Source of the DNA: Alkalihalobacillus pseudalcaliphilus
GTDB lineage: Bacteria; Bacillota; Bacilli; Bacillales; Bacillaceae_D
DNA: 64,000 nt
Reading direction: 5' to 3'
NCBI GenBank assembly: GCA_001038565.1
Contig: LFJO01000010.1
Span: forward strand, 242,089 to 306,088
The translations under genes and the position numbers were made by a program. A model generated the notes under the pieces. The model made no database searches, had not been told where the DNA came from, and worked only from the letters and a program-made list of their open reading frames with translations. Below, piece by piece: positions 36,432-45,210 of this stretch (positions within the stretch are counted from its first letter, which is position 1; every line of letters begins with the position of its first letter).

Positions 36432-37727
36432 ATGAGCGAGGAAATAAAACAGCAGTCTAATAAGCACTCTGTGGGACTTGCTACTGCTTTATCGGTAATC
36501 CCTGGACTGGGCCAATTATATAATCGGAGATTCATAAAGGGAAGCGCATTTTTGGTTCTTTTTGCATCCTTTATTACTGTATTTTATAGCTTTTTAAACA
36601 TAGGTTTTTGGGGACTATTTACTCTAGGTACGATTCCCCGTACAGATGATTCACGTGTATTACTAGCTCAAGGGATTATATCACTTATCGTAATTGCGAT
36701 AGCTCTTTTATTTTATTCGCTTAACATAATTGATGCTAGAAAGGATGCAAAGAGAATCCAACAAGGGTTTAAAGCCTTAAGTGTAAGAGAGGGCTTTAAG
36801 CATGCCTATGATAAAAGTTTTCCATACTTACTAACAGGACCAGGTCTACTACTATTAATTTTCACTGTTGTGTTTCCTTTAATGTATATGGTTGGCTTAG
36901 CTTTTACAAATTACAGTCTTTATAACGCACCGCCAAGAAATCTACTTGATTGGGTGGGCTTTCAAAACTTTGTAAATTTATTAACGGTTGATATTTGGAG
37001 AACTACATTTTTTAATGTATTATCTTGGACACTGATATGGACGTTTGTTGCCACGACCTTACAAATTATATTGGCACTCTTTTTAGCCGTTCTAATTAAT
37101 GATAAACGTGTGAAATTTAAAAAGTTTTTCAGAACGATTATGATTTTACCTTGGGCTGTCCCGGGTTTTGTAACAATTTTAATATTTTCAGCCATGTTTA
37201 ATGATAATTTTGGAGCAATAAACCGAGACATTATTATGCCTTTATTTGGTGGGACAGGGATTAATTGGTTATCTGATCCGTTCTGGACGAAAACAGCACT
37301 TATTATGATTCAGGTTTGGCTAGGATTTCCATTTGTTTTTGCCTTATTCTCAGGTATATTAACAAGTATTTCAAGTGATTGGTATGAAGCTGCTGATATG
37401 GACGGTGCGTCAAAAACTCAAAAATTCCGTTTCATTACATTACCACATGTTCTGTTTGCAACAGCACCATTATTAATCATGCAGTATTCATTTAATTTTA
37501 ATAACTTCAATATTATTTACTTATTTAATCAAGGTGGGCCTCCTGTGATGGGACAAAATGCTGGGGGAACGGACATTTTAATCTCGTGGGTATATAGTTT
37601 AACCTTCGAAAGTTCTCAGTACAGTATGGCTGCTGCCATTTCCATTATTATTGGATTGTTAGTTGCTAGCTTTGCACTCTTCCAATTCCGTCGAAGTCGT
37701 TCGTTTAAAGAGGAGGAAAGTGTCTGA
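36432..37727 (+). CDS. mdxF: Maltodextrin ABC transporter permease (MdxF/MalF)
   Basis: From ATG 36432 (seven bases after AGGAGG; an ATG at 36426 is too close) the protein has 431 residues and about eight membrane segments. The N-terminal part with GLGQLYNRRFIKGSAFL is the extra domain seen in MdxF of B. subtilis (435 residues). The coupling loop is EAADMDGASKTQKFRFITLPHV. It overlaps mdxG by one base. Confidence 0.93.
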   Translation: MSEEIKQQSNKHSVGLATALSVIPGLGQLYNRRFIKGSAFLVLFASFITVFYSFLNIGFWGLFTLGTIPRTDDSRVLLAQGIISLIVIAIALLFYSLNIIDARKDAKRIQQGFKALSVREGFKHAYDKSFPYLLTGPGLLLLIFTVVFPLMYMVGLAFTNYSLYNAPPRNLLDWVGFQNFVNLLTVDIWRTTFFNVLSWTLIWTFVATTLQIILALFLAVLINDKRVKFKKFFRTIMILPWAVPGFVTILIFSAMFNDNFGAINRDIIMPLFGGTGINWLSDPFWTKTALIMIQVWLGFPFVFALFSGILTSISSDWYEAADMDGASKTQKFRFITLPHVLFATAPLLIMQYSFNFNNFNIIYLFNQGGPPVMGQNAGGTDILISWVYSLTFESSQYSMAAAISIIIGLLVASFALFQFRRSRSFKEEESV

Positions 37728-38569
37728 TGAGTCCAAAAACAAAATCTAAATTAGAAGTAATTGGTATATATGGTTTCTTATTTATTATGATTGCGATTGT
37801 TTTATATCCATTACTGTGGACAATTGGTTTATCATTAAAGCCAGGAACAAGTCTTTACAGTACGGCTATCTTTTCTGACGGCTGGTCATTTACCCATTAT
37901 GAGTGGTTATTTACGGATCCAAGAAGTAATTATTTAACTTGGTATAAGAATACGTTAATTGTTGCAACGATAACATCTGTTTGTGCGACAACGATGATTG
38001 CTTTGGTTGCTTATGCGTTTTCGAGATACCGCTTCACTGGCCGAACATATGGTTTGTATGCCTTCTTATTATTACAAATGTTCCCAGTGTTAATGGCCAT
38101 GGTAGCTCTTTATATTTTATTAAACACAGTTAATTTACTTGATTCATTAGCTGGTTTAATCATTATTTATGTGGGAACATCAATACCTATGAATGCCTTC
38201 TTAGTAAAAGGGTATTTTGATACAATTCCAAAGGATCTGGATGAATCTGCTAAGTTAGATGGGGCAGGACATTTTCGAATCTTTTTTACCATCATGCTTC
38301 CATTAGCAAAACCAATTTTAGCGGTTGTTGCCTTGTTTAATTTTATGTCACCATTTATGGACTTCATTTTGCCACGAATCTTATTAAGAAGTCCTGAGAA
38401 CTTTACTTTAGCTCTTGGATTATTTAATTTTGTAAATGATCAGTTTGCCAATAACTTTACCCGATTTGCGGCAGGTGCGATTTTAATTGCGATTCCAATT
38501 GCTACAGTATTCTTGTTACTACAGCGTTACTTGTTAACAGGGTTAACATCAGGAGCAACAAAAGGATAA
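37727..38569 (+). CDS. mdxG: Maltodextrin ABC transporter permease (MdxG/MalG)
   Basis: A 280-residue permease with six membrane segments and the coupling loop ESAKLDGAGHFRIFFTIMLPLAKP. The C-terminal LTGLTSGATKG matches the MalG family ending. The stop of mdxF and this start overlap (TGATG), so translation is coupled. A terminator follows before malR. Confidence 0.93.
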   Translation: MSPKTKSKLEVIGIYGFLFIMIAIVLYPLLWTIGLSLKPGTSLYSTAIFSDGWSFTHYEWLFTDPRSNYLTWYKNTLIVATITSVCATTMIALVAYAFSRYRFTGRTYGLYAFLLLQMFPVLMAMVALYILLNTVNLLDSLAGLIIIYVGTSIPMNAFLVKGYFDTIPKDLDESAKLDGAGHFRIFFTIMLPLAKPILAVVALFNFMSPFMDFILPRILLRSPENFTLALGLFNFVNDQFANNFTRFAAGAILIAIPIATVFLLLQRYLLTGLTSGATKG

Positions 38570-38577
38570 AGGGAATC

Positions 38578-38623
38578 GAAGGCGCTTTAGATCATTCTAA
38601 GAGAAGATCTAACGCCTTCTTCT
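38578..38623 (+). terminator. Terminator after mdxG
   Basis: GAAGGCGCTTTAGATC pairs with GATCTAACGCCTTC, followed by TTCTT. Confidence 0.75.
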
Positions 38624-38716
38624 TGATTAGTGGAAAATTATATTGTCCGATTGAATAGAGAATATTACAATTAAAAAGATGTGGTTATGTATGAATGAGG
38701 AAAAGGGGGATGCCGG

Positions 38717-39754
38717 ATGTCAATCACGATAAAAGATGTAGCCAAAAAAGCTAAAGTTGCTCCTTCAACGGTATCACGTGTTATAGCAGATAGTCCAAGA
38801 ATTAGTCAGCAAACAAAGGAAAGAGTAAGGGAAGCAATGGAAGAGCTAGGATATCATCCTAATTACAATGCTCGAAGTCTTGTTAATCAATCTACAAAGA
38901 CGTTAGGTGTTATTATACCAAGCTCAGCTAAGGTTGCTTTTCAGAATCCATTTTTCCCTGAAGTTTTAAGAGGAATTACAGCAAAAGCATATTTGGATAA
39001 GTATGGTTTGTATTTATCAACTGGCCAAACCGACCAAGAAATTTTAGAAGAAGTTAAACAAATGGTATATAGTCGTAGAGTTGATGGAATCATTTTACTC
39101 TATTCAAAAGCAAATGATGGCGTACTTTCTTTTCTATTAGAGCAGACTTTTCCTTTTGTTCTCGTTGGAAGACCACAGGGCGTAGAGGAAGATGAGATTT
39201 TCTATGTGAATAATGATAATATACGTGCATCAAAAACGGTTACGGAATATTTACTTTTATTAGGTCATGAAAGAATTGGTTTTATTGGTGGTAATTTAGA
39301 TTATGTCGTCACTAAAGATCATAAAATGGGGTACGAGAGGGCACTCAATAATGCCAATATACCTGTGCGTGAAGAGTATATTGTTTATAATGATGAGGTA
39401 TTAGAAGGTGGCCAAGAAGCTGTTATAGAATTTATGACACTTGAAGAACGTCCGACTGCCCTTGTAGTGGCCGATGATTTAATGGCATTAGGAGTTCTAC
39501 GTATGTTAGATGAAATGGGAATTTCGGTACCTGAGGAAATGTCAATTGTAAGCTTTAATAACGTTATGTTATCAGAGCTATCGTCACCACCATTAACAAC
39601 AGTTGATATTAATATTTATGAATTAGGTTTTCAAGGTACAGATAAGCTCATTCATCGCATTGCTGACCCGAGTTATGATGTAAAAAAGACGATTATTCCT
39701 TATCGTTTTATAAAGCGACAAACCTGTCTAAAGAGAACTGTAAATGAGAGCTAA
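38717..39754 (+). CDS. malR: LacI-family maltose regulator MalR
   Basis: A 345-residue repressor with the LacI helix-turn-helix at residues 1-25 (TIKDVAKKAKVAPSTVSRVI), hinge YHPNYNARSLVNQ and a periplasmic-binding-protein-like sensor domain (TLGVIIPSS onward, with FVLVGRP and ALVVADDLMALG). The first 60 residues and the position next to mdxEFG indicate MalR, the maltose-responsive regulator. The operators at 34723, 34819 and 34851 are likely targets. Another LacI-family sugar regulator is possible but less likely. Confidence 0.87.
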   Translation: MSITIKDVAKKAKVAPSTVSRVIADSPRISQQTKERVREAMEELGYHPNYNARSLVNQSTKTLGVIIPSSAKVAFQNPFFPEVLRGITAKAYLDKYGLYLSTGQTDQEILEEVKQMVYSRRVDGIILLYSKANDGVLSFLLEQTFPFVLVGRPQGVEEDEIFYVNNDNIRASKTVTEYLLLLGHERIGFIGGNLDYVVTKDHKMGYERALNNANIPVREEYIVYNDEVLEGGQEAVIEFMTLEERPTALVVADDLMALGVLRMLDEMGISVPEEMSIVSFNNVMLSELSSPPLTTVDINIYELGFQGTDKLIHRIADPSYDVKKTIIPYRFIKRQTCLKRTVNES

Positions 39755-39780
39755 CAACGAAGTGATATGAACCATTGTAC

Positions 39781-39818
39781 AAAAGAGCACAAGGTCTGAC
39801 TTGTATGCTCTTTTTGTC
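39781..39818 (+). terminator. Terminator after malR
   Basis: AAAAGAGCACAAG and CTTGTATGCTCTTTT form the stem and a T run follows. Confidence 0.8.
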
Positions 39819-39920
39819 AAAGAAAGATACAAACAAAAAAGCAGAACATCGTGCAGGTTGAACAAGAGCTGATTTGTTAAGGGATAATCACCACTTGCAT
39901 CACCAACAAATATTAATTTT

Positions 39921-39976
39921 GATATAGCTCAGCGCCCGCCTGTGGAAAGCGTGCTCCCCATTCTTTGAGCTATATC
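39921..39976. repeat. Inverted repeat enclosing a Bacillaceae-type GC-rich motif
   Basis: GATATAGCTCA (39921-39931) and TGAGCTATATC (39966-39976) are perfect 11-bp arms around 34 bases that include GCGCCCGCCTGTGGAAAGCG. That core is familiar to me as a common intergenic repeat of Bacillus-group genomes. It is distinct from modules A-D and precedes them at this locus. The preceding 39819-39920 shows nothing recognisable apart from CACCAACAAATAT, a fragment like the end of module A. Confidence 0.75.
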
Positions 39977-40004
39977 TGAAGAGACAGATTATTGTCTTAT
40001 AGCG

Positions 40005-40334
40005 ACTTTCATACAAAACGCCCATGGCGGAGCCAAAACCGCTCCACCACCAACAAATATGAAAGTAGAATTTGGCTCTTTAACTGGTGGCACTTCATTT
40101 AATTTTGATTTTGTCTTTTTTATTTAAAAGAATGGTGTTAGATTTTTTTATTTGACATTTAGCAGTAACCCAGTGGACGAAAACATGCGGAGACTCTCGT
40201 GGGACGTAGTGGCAGAGCTGAGATCCAGCGGCGTAGCCGATTAGCTCCGCACCACGTGATTGTCGCGGAGCATGATTTTCGGTAGCGACGGGCAAGGCTC
40301 TGCACATGAGTATCAGCAGTAACTTTCATACAAA
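40005..40334 (+). repeat. Mosaic repeat, locus 9 (A then complete B)
   Basis: Module A (40005-40066) has arms ACTTTCAT/ATGAAAGT and the stem GGCGGAGC/GCTCCACC. The AT-rich linker and the fullest module B follow: GCAGTAACCCAGTGGACGAA, GCGGAGACTCTCGTGGGACG, GGCAGAGCTGAGATCC, GGCGTAGCCGATTAGCTC, GATTGTCGCGGAGCATG, ATTTTCGGTAGCGACG and ATGAGTATCAGCAGTAAC, ending ACTTTCATACAAAA. It lies between codirectional genes. Confidence 0.88.
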
Positions 40335-40414
40335 AGCTTCTGTATGGCTTTTAGTAGGAAAAGTAATTCACTAGTGCTATAATTCTAATAAAATGTAATG
40401 GAAGGAATATGCAG

Positions 40415-41500
40415 ATGCCGGATAGTAAGTATTTTCGTTTTGGAATTTGGTTAGTACTCATTTTTGTTGTCATTTACTTAGGTTCACTCATAAGTTGGGT
40501 TTTTCAACCTATCATTATTTTAGTGCAAACATTATTTGCCCCTATTTTATTAGGCGGGGTTCTTTATTATTTACTAAGACCTCTCGTTAATTTTCTTTCA
40601 AGGTGGATTCCAAGAACTTTATCAATTTTAATTATCTTCTTAACCGCTATAGCTTTAATTGTTCTGATGATTTTCTTGATTGGTCCAGAGATTCAAAACC
40701 AATTTAATCAATTAGTAGAGAATTGGCCAACGATTGTAAATGGAATAAGAGAATGGATTGTTTCTATTCAAACGAGTGAGTGGTTTGCAAGGTTCCAAGA
40801 AGGAGAGATCGTCTCTTTTGAAGATATCGTAACGGCTTTGGAAACCTATATGGTTGACATAATGAGTTCAGTCGGCTCAAATATTACAAATGTAATTGGT
40901 GTCATTGCCAATGTCCTTGTTGTGATGGCGATTATTCCATTTGTCCTGTTCTTTATGCTTAAGGATGGGAAAAAAGCACCTGAAAATACATTAAAGCTGT
41001 TACCGAAAAAGCAACAAGCGGAAGGTCGTCGTATACTTTCTGATATGGATGATGCACTAAGCTCCTATATCCAAGGTCAGATCATCGTTAGTTTTTGCGT
41101 AGGTGTTATGATGTATATTGGGTATTTAATCGTCGGGATAGACTATCCATTGGTGTTGGCTCTCATTGCGATGTTTACAAATGTCATACCATTTATCGGT
41201 CCATGGATTGGTGCATTTCCTGGTGTCATCGTTGCCTTATTTGATTCATTACCTACCGCTTTATTTGTTGCAGGGATAATTGTCATTGTTCAGCAAATAG
41301 AAAGTAACTTAATATCACCAATTGTTATGGGTAAAAAGCTTGCGATCCACCCTCTAACGATTATATTATTATTGTTAGTTGCCAGTAAGTTCGCAGGGTT
41401 ACTAGGTCTTCTTTTAGCGGTACCGACGTACGCAGTGGGTAAAGTGATTGTTTATCATTTGTATCGACTATGGCGTTTAAAGAAGCCTAAAATGACATAA
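40415..41500 (+). CDS. AI-2E transporter-family permease
   Basis: A 361-residue membrane protein of the AI-2E transporter (DUF20, PerM/YrrI-like) family with about seven to eight helices: a pair near 10-60, one at about 65-85, a helical extracellular insertion (about 90-150), then segments near 155-185 and five C-terminal ones. The family-defining GKKLAIHPLTIILLLLVASKFAGLLGLLLAVP is near the C-terminus. ATG 40415 is eight bases after AAGGA; ATG 40409 is too close. Family members move diverse solutes, including Na+ in some alkaliphiles, and the name does not imply autoinducer export. Confidence 0.85.
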   Translation: MPDSKYFRFGIWLVLIFVVIYLGSLISWVFQPIIILVQTLFAPILLGGVLYYLLRPLVNFLSRWIPRTLSILIIFLTAIALIVLMIFLIGPEIQNQFNQLVENWPTIVNGIREWIVSIQTSEWFARFQEGEIVSFEDIVTALETYMVDIMSSVGSNITNVIGVIANVLVVMAIIPFVLFFMLKDGKKAPENTLKLLPKKQQAEGRRILSDMDDALSSYIQGQIIVSFCVGVMMYIGYLIVGIDYPLVLALIAMFTNVIPFIGPWIGAFPGVIVALFDSLPTALFVAGIIVIVQQIESNLISPIVMGKKLAIHPLTIILLLLVASKFAGLLGLLLAVPTYAVGKVIVYHLYRLWRLKKPKMT

Positions 41501-41523
41501 AAATGATGAATGAGGTGAAAAAG

Positions 41524-41898
41524 ATGAGTCATATACAAGATGGGATTAAACAGATTAAAGAGAACGAACTAAAAGAATTATTAAATGAGAATAAAAGTGA
41601 ACGTATTTTTATTGATGTGCGTGAGTTAGAGGAGTATGATGAATTTCACATCCCAGGCGTGCCGTTAATGCCGATGAATACGATTCCGAATTATGTTAGT
41701 GAGTTAGAGCAGGATAAAGAGTATGTGTTTATTTGTAGAAGTGGTGGTCGTAGCCAAAATGTCGCTTTATATTTGAAAGAACAAGGTTTCGACAAGGTTA
41801 TTAATTTTAATGGTGGAATGTTGTCTTGGACTGGTGAAATCAACCAAGGTCCAGAGTGGGTTGTAAAAAGTCCGGGAGAATTATTTGGTACAAAATAA
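41524..41898 (+). CDS. Rhodanese-domain protein
   Basis: A single rhodanese domain of 124 residues with RIFIDVRELEEYDEFHIPGVPLMP and the active-site loop starting at Cys71 (CRSGGRS). These proteins carry a persulfide and act in sulfur transfer or redox handling. ATG 41524 follows GAGGTG; an ATG pair at 41503 lacks a ribosome binding site. It lies 23 bases after the permease gene and likely shares its transcript. Confidence 0.88.
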   Translation: MSHIQDGIKQIKENELKELLNENKSERIFIDVRELEEYDEFHIPGVPLMPMNTIPNYVSELEQDKEYVFICRSGGRSQNVALYLKEQGFDKVINFNGGMLSWTGEINQGPEWVVKSPGELFGTK

Positions 41899-41911
41899 TA
41901 AGGATTAAGTG

Positions 41912-41974
41912 ATACCTCTGAAGGAGTAACTTCAGGGGTATTGTTTTTGGCAGAGCATAGGTGCTCCGCCAAAG
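41912..41974 (+). terminator. Terminator and second hairpin after the rhodanese gene
   Basis: ATACCTCTGAAG pairs with CTTCAGGGGTAT and is followed by TGTTTTT (41912-41948). Directly behind it is TTTGGCAGAGCA/TGCTCCGCCAAA (about 41946-41974), a second strong hairpin without a T run. Confidence 0.75.
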
Positions 41975-41992
41975 TGGTTTTAATATAGGCTA

Positions 41993-42124
41993 TTAAAGGT
42001 GATCGGTTTTTTTAGAATTATTATGCTTTCCTGCACGAGCATTTTTCTTTTCTTGCTCATTTTTAAGTTGATTGTATGCGTTATGGTCTTTAGGTTTTTT
42101 GTTATTATCACGTGTTTGAGACAT
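41993..42124 (-). CDS. Small hydrophilic protein, DUF3941-like
   Basis: The minus strand from ATG 42124 encodes 43 residues: MSQTRDNNKKPKDHNAYNQL, then KNEQEKKNARAGKHNNSKKT and the ending DHL. A GGGGGTGG ribosome binding site precedes it. The strongly charged composition and the KKTDHL ending match a small Bacillus family that I remember as DUF3941, of unknown function. Plus-strand frames covering the same DNA look like noise. Confidence 0.7.
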   Translation of the reverse strand: MSQTRDNNKKPKDHNAYNQLKNEQEKKNARAGKHNNSKKTDHL

Positions 42125-42290
42125 CCCGCCACCCCCTTTTTAATTAGTATGCATAGAAAGAAAATGATTATGCCGATCTGTTTGAGGACGGCCATAAAAG
42201 AAGGTCTATGATTATTTTTTAATTTTCCATGTTTAAGTTTTATTAAATGGAGGGAAAAGAATAGAAAGCAGACGAAAGGTGGTTATATTG

Positions 42291-42557
42291 ATGGCTTATA
42301 AGAAAACGATATGTGCAACTTTAATTGCTAGTGCTAGTGCCGCAACAACGGTCTACTTACTAAACGATAAGCGTAGAAATGAACTTAAAACAAAGTCAAA
42401 GGATATTTATCAGAAAGTCTGTTCACTTGTTGGAAAAGAAAAAAAGAACTCAAGGCAATTAAGAATGGGGCACCCAGACCCGTATGATATAGAAGATCAA
42501 AAGATGGTCGATGAAGGGGCACTTTATAGCGTTAAGCACTATAATCAGACGAAATAA
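42291..42557 (+). CDS. Small membrane-anchored protein (YtxH-like)
   Basis: From ATG 42291 (AAGGTGG seven bases upstream) an 88-residue protein has one N-terminal hydrophobic helix (ICATLIASASAATTVYLL) followed by a basic helical stretch (NDKRRNELKTKSKDIYQKVC) and a polar tail. This layout recalls YtxH-like proteins, but the similarity is general. Terminator at 42561. Confidence 0.65.
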   Translation: MAYKKTICATLIASASAATTVYLLNDKRRNELKTKSKDIYQKVCSLVGKEKKNSRQLRMGHPDPYDIEDQKMVDEGALYSVKHYNQTK

Positions 42558-42560
42558 CAA

Positions 42561-42602
42561 GGAGCCATATGAAGTTTTCTTACTTCGTATGGCTTCTTTT
42601 AT
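42561..42602 (+). terminator. Terminator
   Basis: GGAGCCATATGAAG pairs with CTTCGTATGGCTTC, followed by TTTTAT. Confidence 0.8.
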
Positions 42603-42728
42603 TTGGATAACATCTAATTGACAGTAGAATAAATAAAGTCATATCTTACATACAATTCTTTGATTGGTGCTTGTCCTATTGGGGAATGTTATAATAAGGA
42701 AATAAAATAGGATGGAGGGGGTTGGCGC

Positions 42729-43526
42729 ATGATTATTGTAGAAAAAGAAACAATGGTCGAAATTCCAACGTTACATGTTGTAGAGGCAGATTTAAAGGAT
42801 CTGTCTGACATACCAACCGTATTCTTTTTACACGGATTTACAAGTGCAAAGGAGCATAATTTACATGTTGCTTATTTGTTGGCAGAACAAGGTATTCGAG
42901 TGATTTTACCAGATGCTCTTCACCATGGTGAAAGAGAAGATGACGTATCAAATAATGAAAAGAAACTAGCCTTATCGTTTTGGGAGATTGTCTTGACTTC
43001 AATCGGAGAACTATCTGCTTTAAAAGAACTACTTGTTGAATCAGGTAGAGCAGATAGAAACAGAATTGGCGTGATAGGGACATCAATGGGGGCGATAACC
43101 ACATTAGGTGCATTAAGCCAATATCCTTGGATACAGTCAGCTGTATCTTTAATGGGGACCGCTTATTATCAGCAATTCGCAAAAGCGCAAGTTGATATGA
43201 TGGAAAAACAAGGTGTTCCTATTGATGAGGGTATGAAAGAATTGGTTTTAAGCAAGCTACAACCATTTGATTTATCTAGTCAATTAGAGAAACTAGCTAG
43301 TAAGCCGCTTTTAATTTGGCATGGGAAACAGGACCAAGTCGTACCTTCTTATTTTTCAGAGCAGTTATATCAGTCAGTACAACAACAATATCAGCATACA
43401 CCAGAACATTTAAAATTAATTGTAGAAGAGAAGACAGGTCATAAGGTTTCAAGGCATGCTGTTTTGCAAGCCGTTCAATGGTTTAATCAACATCTAATAA
43501 AAGAAAAGCAGTCAGCAATGAGCTAA
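42729..43526 (+). CDS. yitV: Alpha/beta hydrolase, YitV-like
   Basis: A 265-residue serine hydrolase with oxyanion region FFLHGFTSAKEHNLH, nucleophile Ser in GTSMGA, acid Asp in WHGKQDQVVP and the catalytic His in GHKVS. The closest named relative is the predicted hydrolase YitV of B. subtilis, whose gene neighbours yitT and yitU. Here it is directly followed by yitT, eight bases on, preserving part of that grouping. The substrate is unknown. Confidence 0.82.
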   Translation: MIIVEKETMVEIPTLHVVEADLKDLSDIPTVFFLHGFTSAKEHNLHVAYLLAEQGIRVILPDALHHGEREDDVSNNEKKLALSFWEIVLTSIGELSALKELLVESGRADRNRIGVIGTSMGAITTLGALSQYPWIQSAVSLMGTAYYQQFAKAQVDMMEKQGVPIDEGMKELVLSKLQPFDLSSQLEKLASKPLLIWHGKQDQVVPSYFSEQLYQSVQQQYQHTPEHLKLIVEEKTGHKVSRHAVLQAVQWFNQHLIKEKQSAMS

Positions 43527-43534
43527 TTGATCCT

Positions 43535-44368
43535 ATGAAACGAACATTAGTGAGCGAAATCAAAAAGACTTTTGTTGTGATTTTAGGGGCTATGTTTATT
43601 GCAATGTCTTTAAATTTCTTCTTAATACCAGCGAATGTTTTTGCAAGTGGCTTCACAGGGATTTCTCAGTTACTTGCCACGGTTATTCCATTATCAACAG
43701 GCATTACCCTATTTCTATTAAATATTCCTGTGGCGATTATTGGTTGGTTTAAAGTAGGGAAAAGCTTCACTGTTTATAGTTTCTTAAGTGTTGTTAGTAC
43801 AACCATCTTCCTTGAGGTAATACCTATCATTCAATTTTCACCAGATATTATATTAAATGCTGTGTTTGGTGGTGTCATCACGGCGATAGGGGCAGGAATC
43901 ACGTTAAAGGTAGGGGCTTCTTCTGGTGGCCTAGATATCATCGCCCTATTATTAGCTAGATATAACGATCGTCCGATTGGTATCTACTTCTTCATCTTAA
44001 ATGGACTCATTGTTGTAGCGTCTGGTATTATGTTTGATCCTGAAAAAGCTCTGTATACACTTGTAACGTTGTATGTCACTTCTAGAGTCATAGATACCAT
44101 TCATACGCGCCATGTTAAGTTAACAGCTTTTGTTGTAACTAAACAGCCAGAGCAAGTGAAAGAACGAGTTTATAATCATTTTGAAAGAGGGATAACTAGA
44201 GTAGAAGCAAAAGGAGGTTATACTTCTGAAAAAAGCGAAGTGCTTATGATTGTGTTAACGAGATATGAATTGTATGACTTAAAAGAAGTATTAAAGCAGA
44301 CTGATCCAATGGCCTTTACAAATATTATTGAAACAACAGAAGTGTTCGGGTTGTTTCGAAAAGACTAA
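43535..44368 (+). CDS. yitT: YitT-family membrane protein (DUF2179)
   Basis: A 277-residue protein with five or six membrane helices in the first 190 residues (family motif NFFLIPANVFASGFTGISQL and KVGASSGGLDIIALL) and a C-terminal soluble DUF2179 domain (HVKLTAFVVTKQPEQV, then GGYTSEKSEVLMIVLTRYEL). Members are widespread in Bacillus; function is not established. It probably forms an operon with yitV and the lipoprotein gene after it. Confidence 0.88.
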   Translation: MKRTLVSEIKKTFVVILGAMFIAMSLNFFLIPANVFASGFTGISQLLATVIPLSTGITLFLLNIPVAIIGWFKVGKSFTVYSFLSVVSTTIFLEVIPIIQFSPDIILNAVFGGVITAIGAGITLKVGASSGGLDIIALLLARYNDRPIGIYFFILNGLIVVASGIMFDPEKALYTLVTLYVTSRVIDTIHTRHVKLTAFVVTKQPEQVKERVYNHFERGITRVEAKGGYTSEKSEVLMIVLTRYELYDLKEVLKQTDPMAFTNIIETTEVFGLFRKD

Positions 44369-44381
44369 AGGAGAGAGGCTT

Positions 44382-44930
44382 ATGAAAAAGTATATCTTTT
44401 CATTATGTATAGCGATGTTATGTATTGGTTTAGTTGCGTGTGGAACGGGTGACCAGCAAACAGGAAGTAATCCAAATGAGCCAGAAGATATAGAGACGCC
44501 AGAAGAGCAACCGTCTGATGAAGAAGAGCAAGCTATTGATGAAGGAGAGTGGGAATCGTTGAAATTCAAACTTGAGACAACGGAACAAGGGGGAAAGTTA
44601 GATGTGCAGATGACACTTACTAACGAAGGTTCTGAAGATATGACGTTAACTTTTTCGTCAGGCCAACGTTTTGAAATTATCCTACTTGACCAAAATCAAG
44701 CGGAAGTTTATAGATACTCTGCAGATAAGATGTTTACGATGGCTTTAGAGCAAGAAGAATTAAAAGCGGGGCAGGACATTTCGTTTACAGAAGCGATTGA
44801 TGTGAGCGGATTTGATTCAGGCTCTTATGAAGTAGTCGCTACACTCGTCTTATATGAAATTAACGGGCAAGAAGTAGCGGATAGCCATGGATTAATTGAA
44901 AGCACTGAAACCGTGGAAATTGGCCAATAA
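44382..44930 (+). CDS. Lipoprotein with a BsuPI-type domain
   Basis: From ATG 44382 (AAAGGAGAG upstream) the 182-residue product has a lipoprotein signal ending in GLVACG (Cys20), an acidic Pro-rich linker of about 35 residues, and a BsuPI domain (KFKLETTEQGGKLDVQMTLT, TFSSGQRFEIILLDQNQAEV, then SGSYEVVATLVL). BsuPI is the fold of the B. subtilis intracellular proteinase inhibitor; on a lipoprotein it is probably a surface binding or inhibitory module. It begins 14 bases after yitT. Confidence 0.8.
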   Translation: MKKYIFSLCIAMLCIGLVACGTGDQQTGSNPNEPEDIETPEEQPSDEEEQAIDEGEWESLKFKLETTEQGGKLDVQMTLTNEGSEDMTLTFSSGQRFEIILLDQNQAEVYRYSADKMFTMALEQEELKAGQDISFTEAIDVSGFDSGSYEVVATLVLYEINGQEVADSHGLIESTETVEIGQ

Positions 44931-44953
44931 AAAAGAGCACTCAGAAAAACGTT

Positions 44954-44992
44954 AAAAGAGCAGTACTCTTATGAAGAGTATCTGCTCTTTTT
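44954..44992 (+). terminator. Terminator after the BsuPI lipoprotein gene
   Basis: AAAAGAGCAGTACTCTT pairs with AGAGTATCTGCTCTTTTT around ATGA. The 44993-45163 stretch that follows has no recognised gene. Confidence 0.88.
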
Positions 44993-45163
44993 CCATAACA
45001 TATTAGGTTCGGTGCGAACTTAGAGCATGATTGGTCATTCTTGTTGGAAATCATGTGTTGCCGTGACTCCTTAGAGGGACTTAATGTTGAAATGCTCAGA
45101 GAATATACTTCAATAACTGCACAACCAGCAGGCGTGCACCAGCACTTAGGCAGAAAAATTATA

Positions 45164-45209
45164 TAAAAAGCTCTCCAAAAGCATGTGCTAACAGGGAGAG
45201 CTTTTTACG
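45164..45209. terminator. Terminator of the SNF2 operon
   Basis: AAAAAGCTCTCC pairs with GGAGAGCTTTTT. On the minus strand it follows the stop of the 58-residue gene by one base. Confidence 0.85.
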
Positions 45210-45210
45210 A

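Noticed and set aside
41999-42211. 70-codon plus-strand membrane-like reading frame
   Set aside because: It is antisense to the DUF3941-like gene, which has the better ribosome binding site and composition; the hydrophobic look comes from reading Lys/Asn codons backwards.
44993-45163. Further mosaic repeat copy between the BsuPI and SNF2 operons
   Set aside because: A few short words look familiar but none of the A, B, C or D diagnostic blocks or the ACTTTCATACAAAA border is present.
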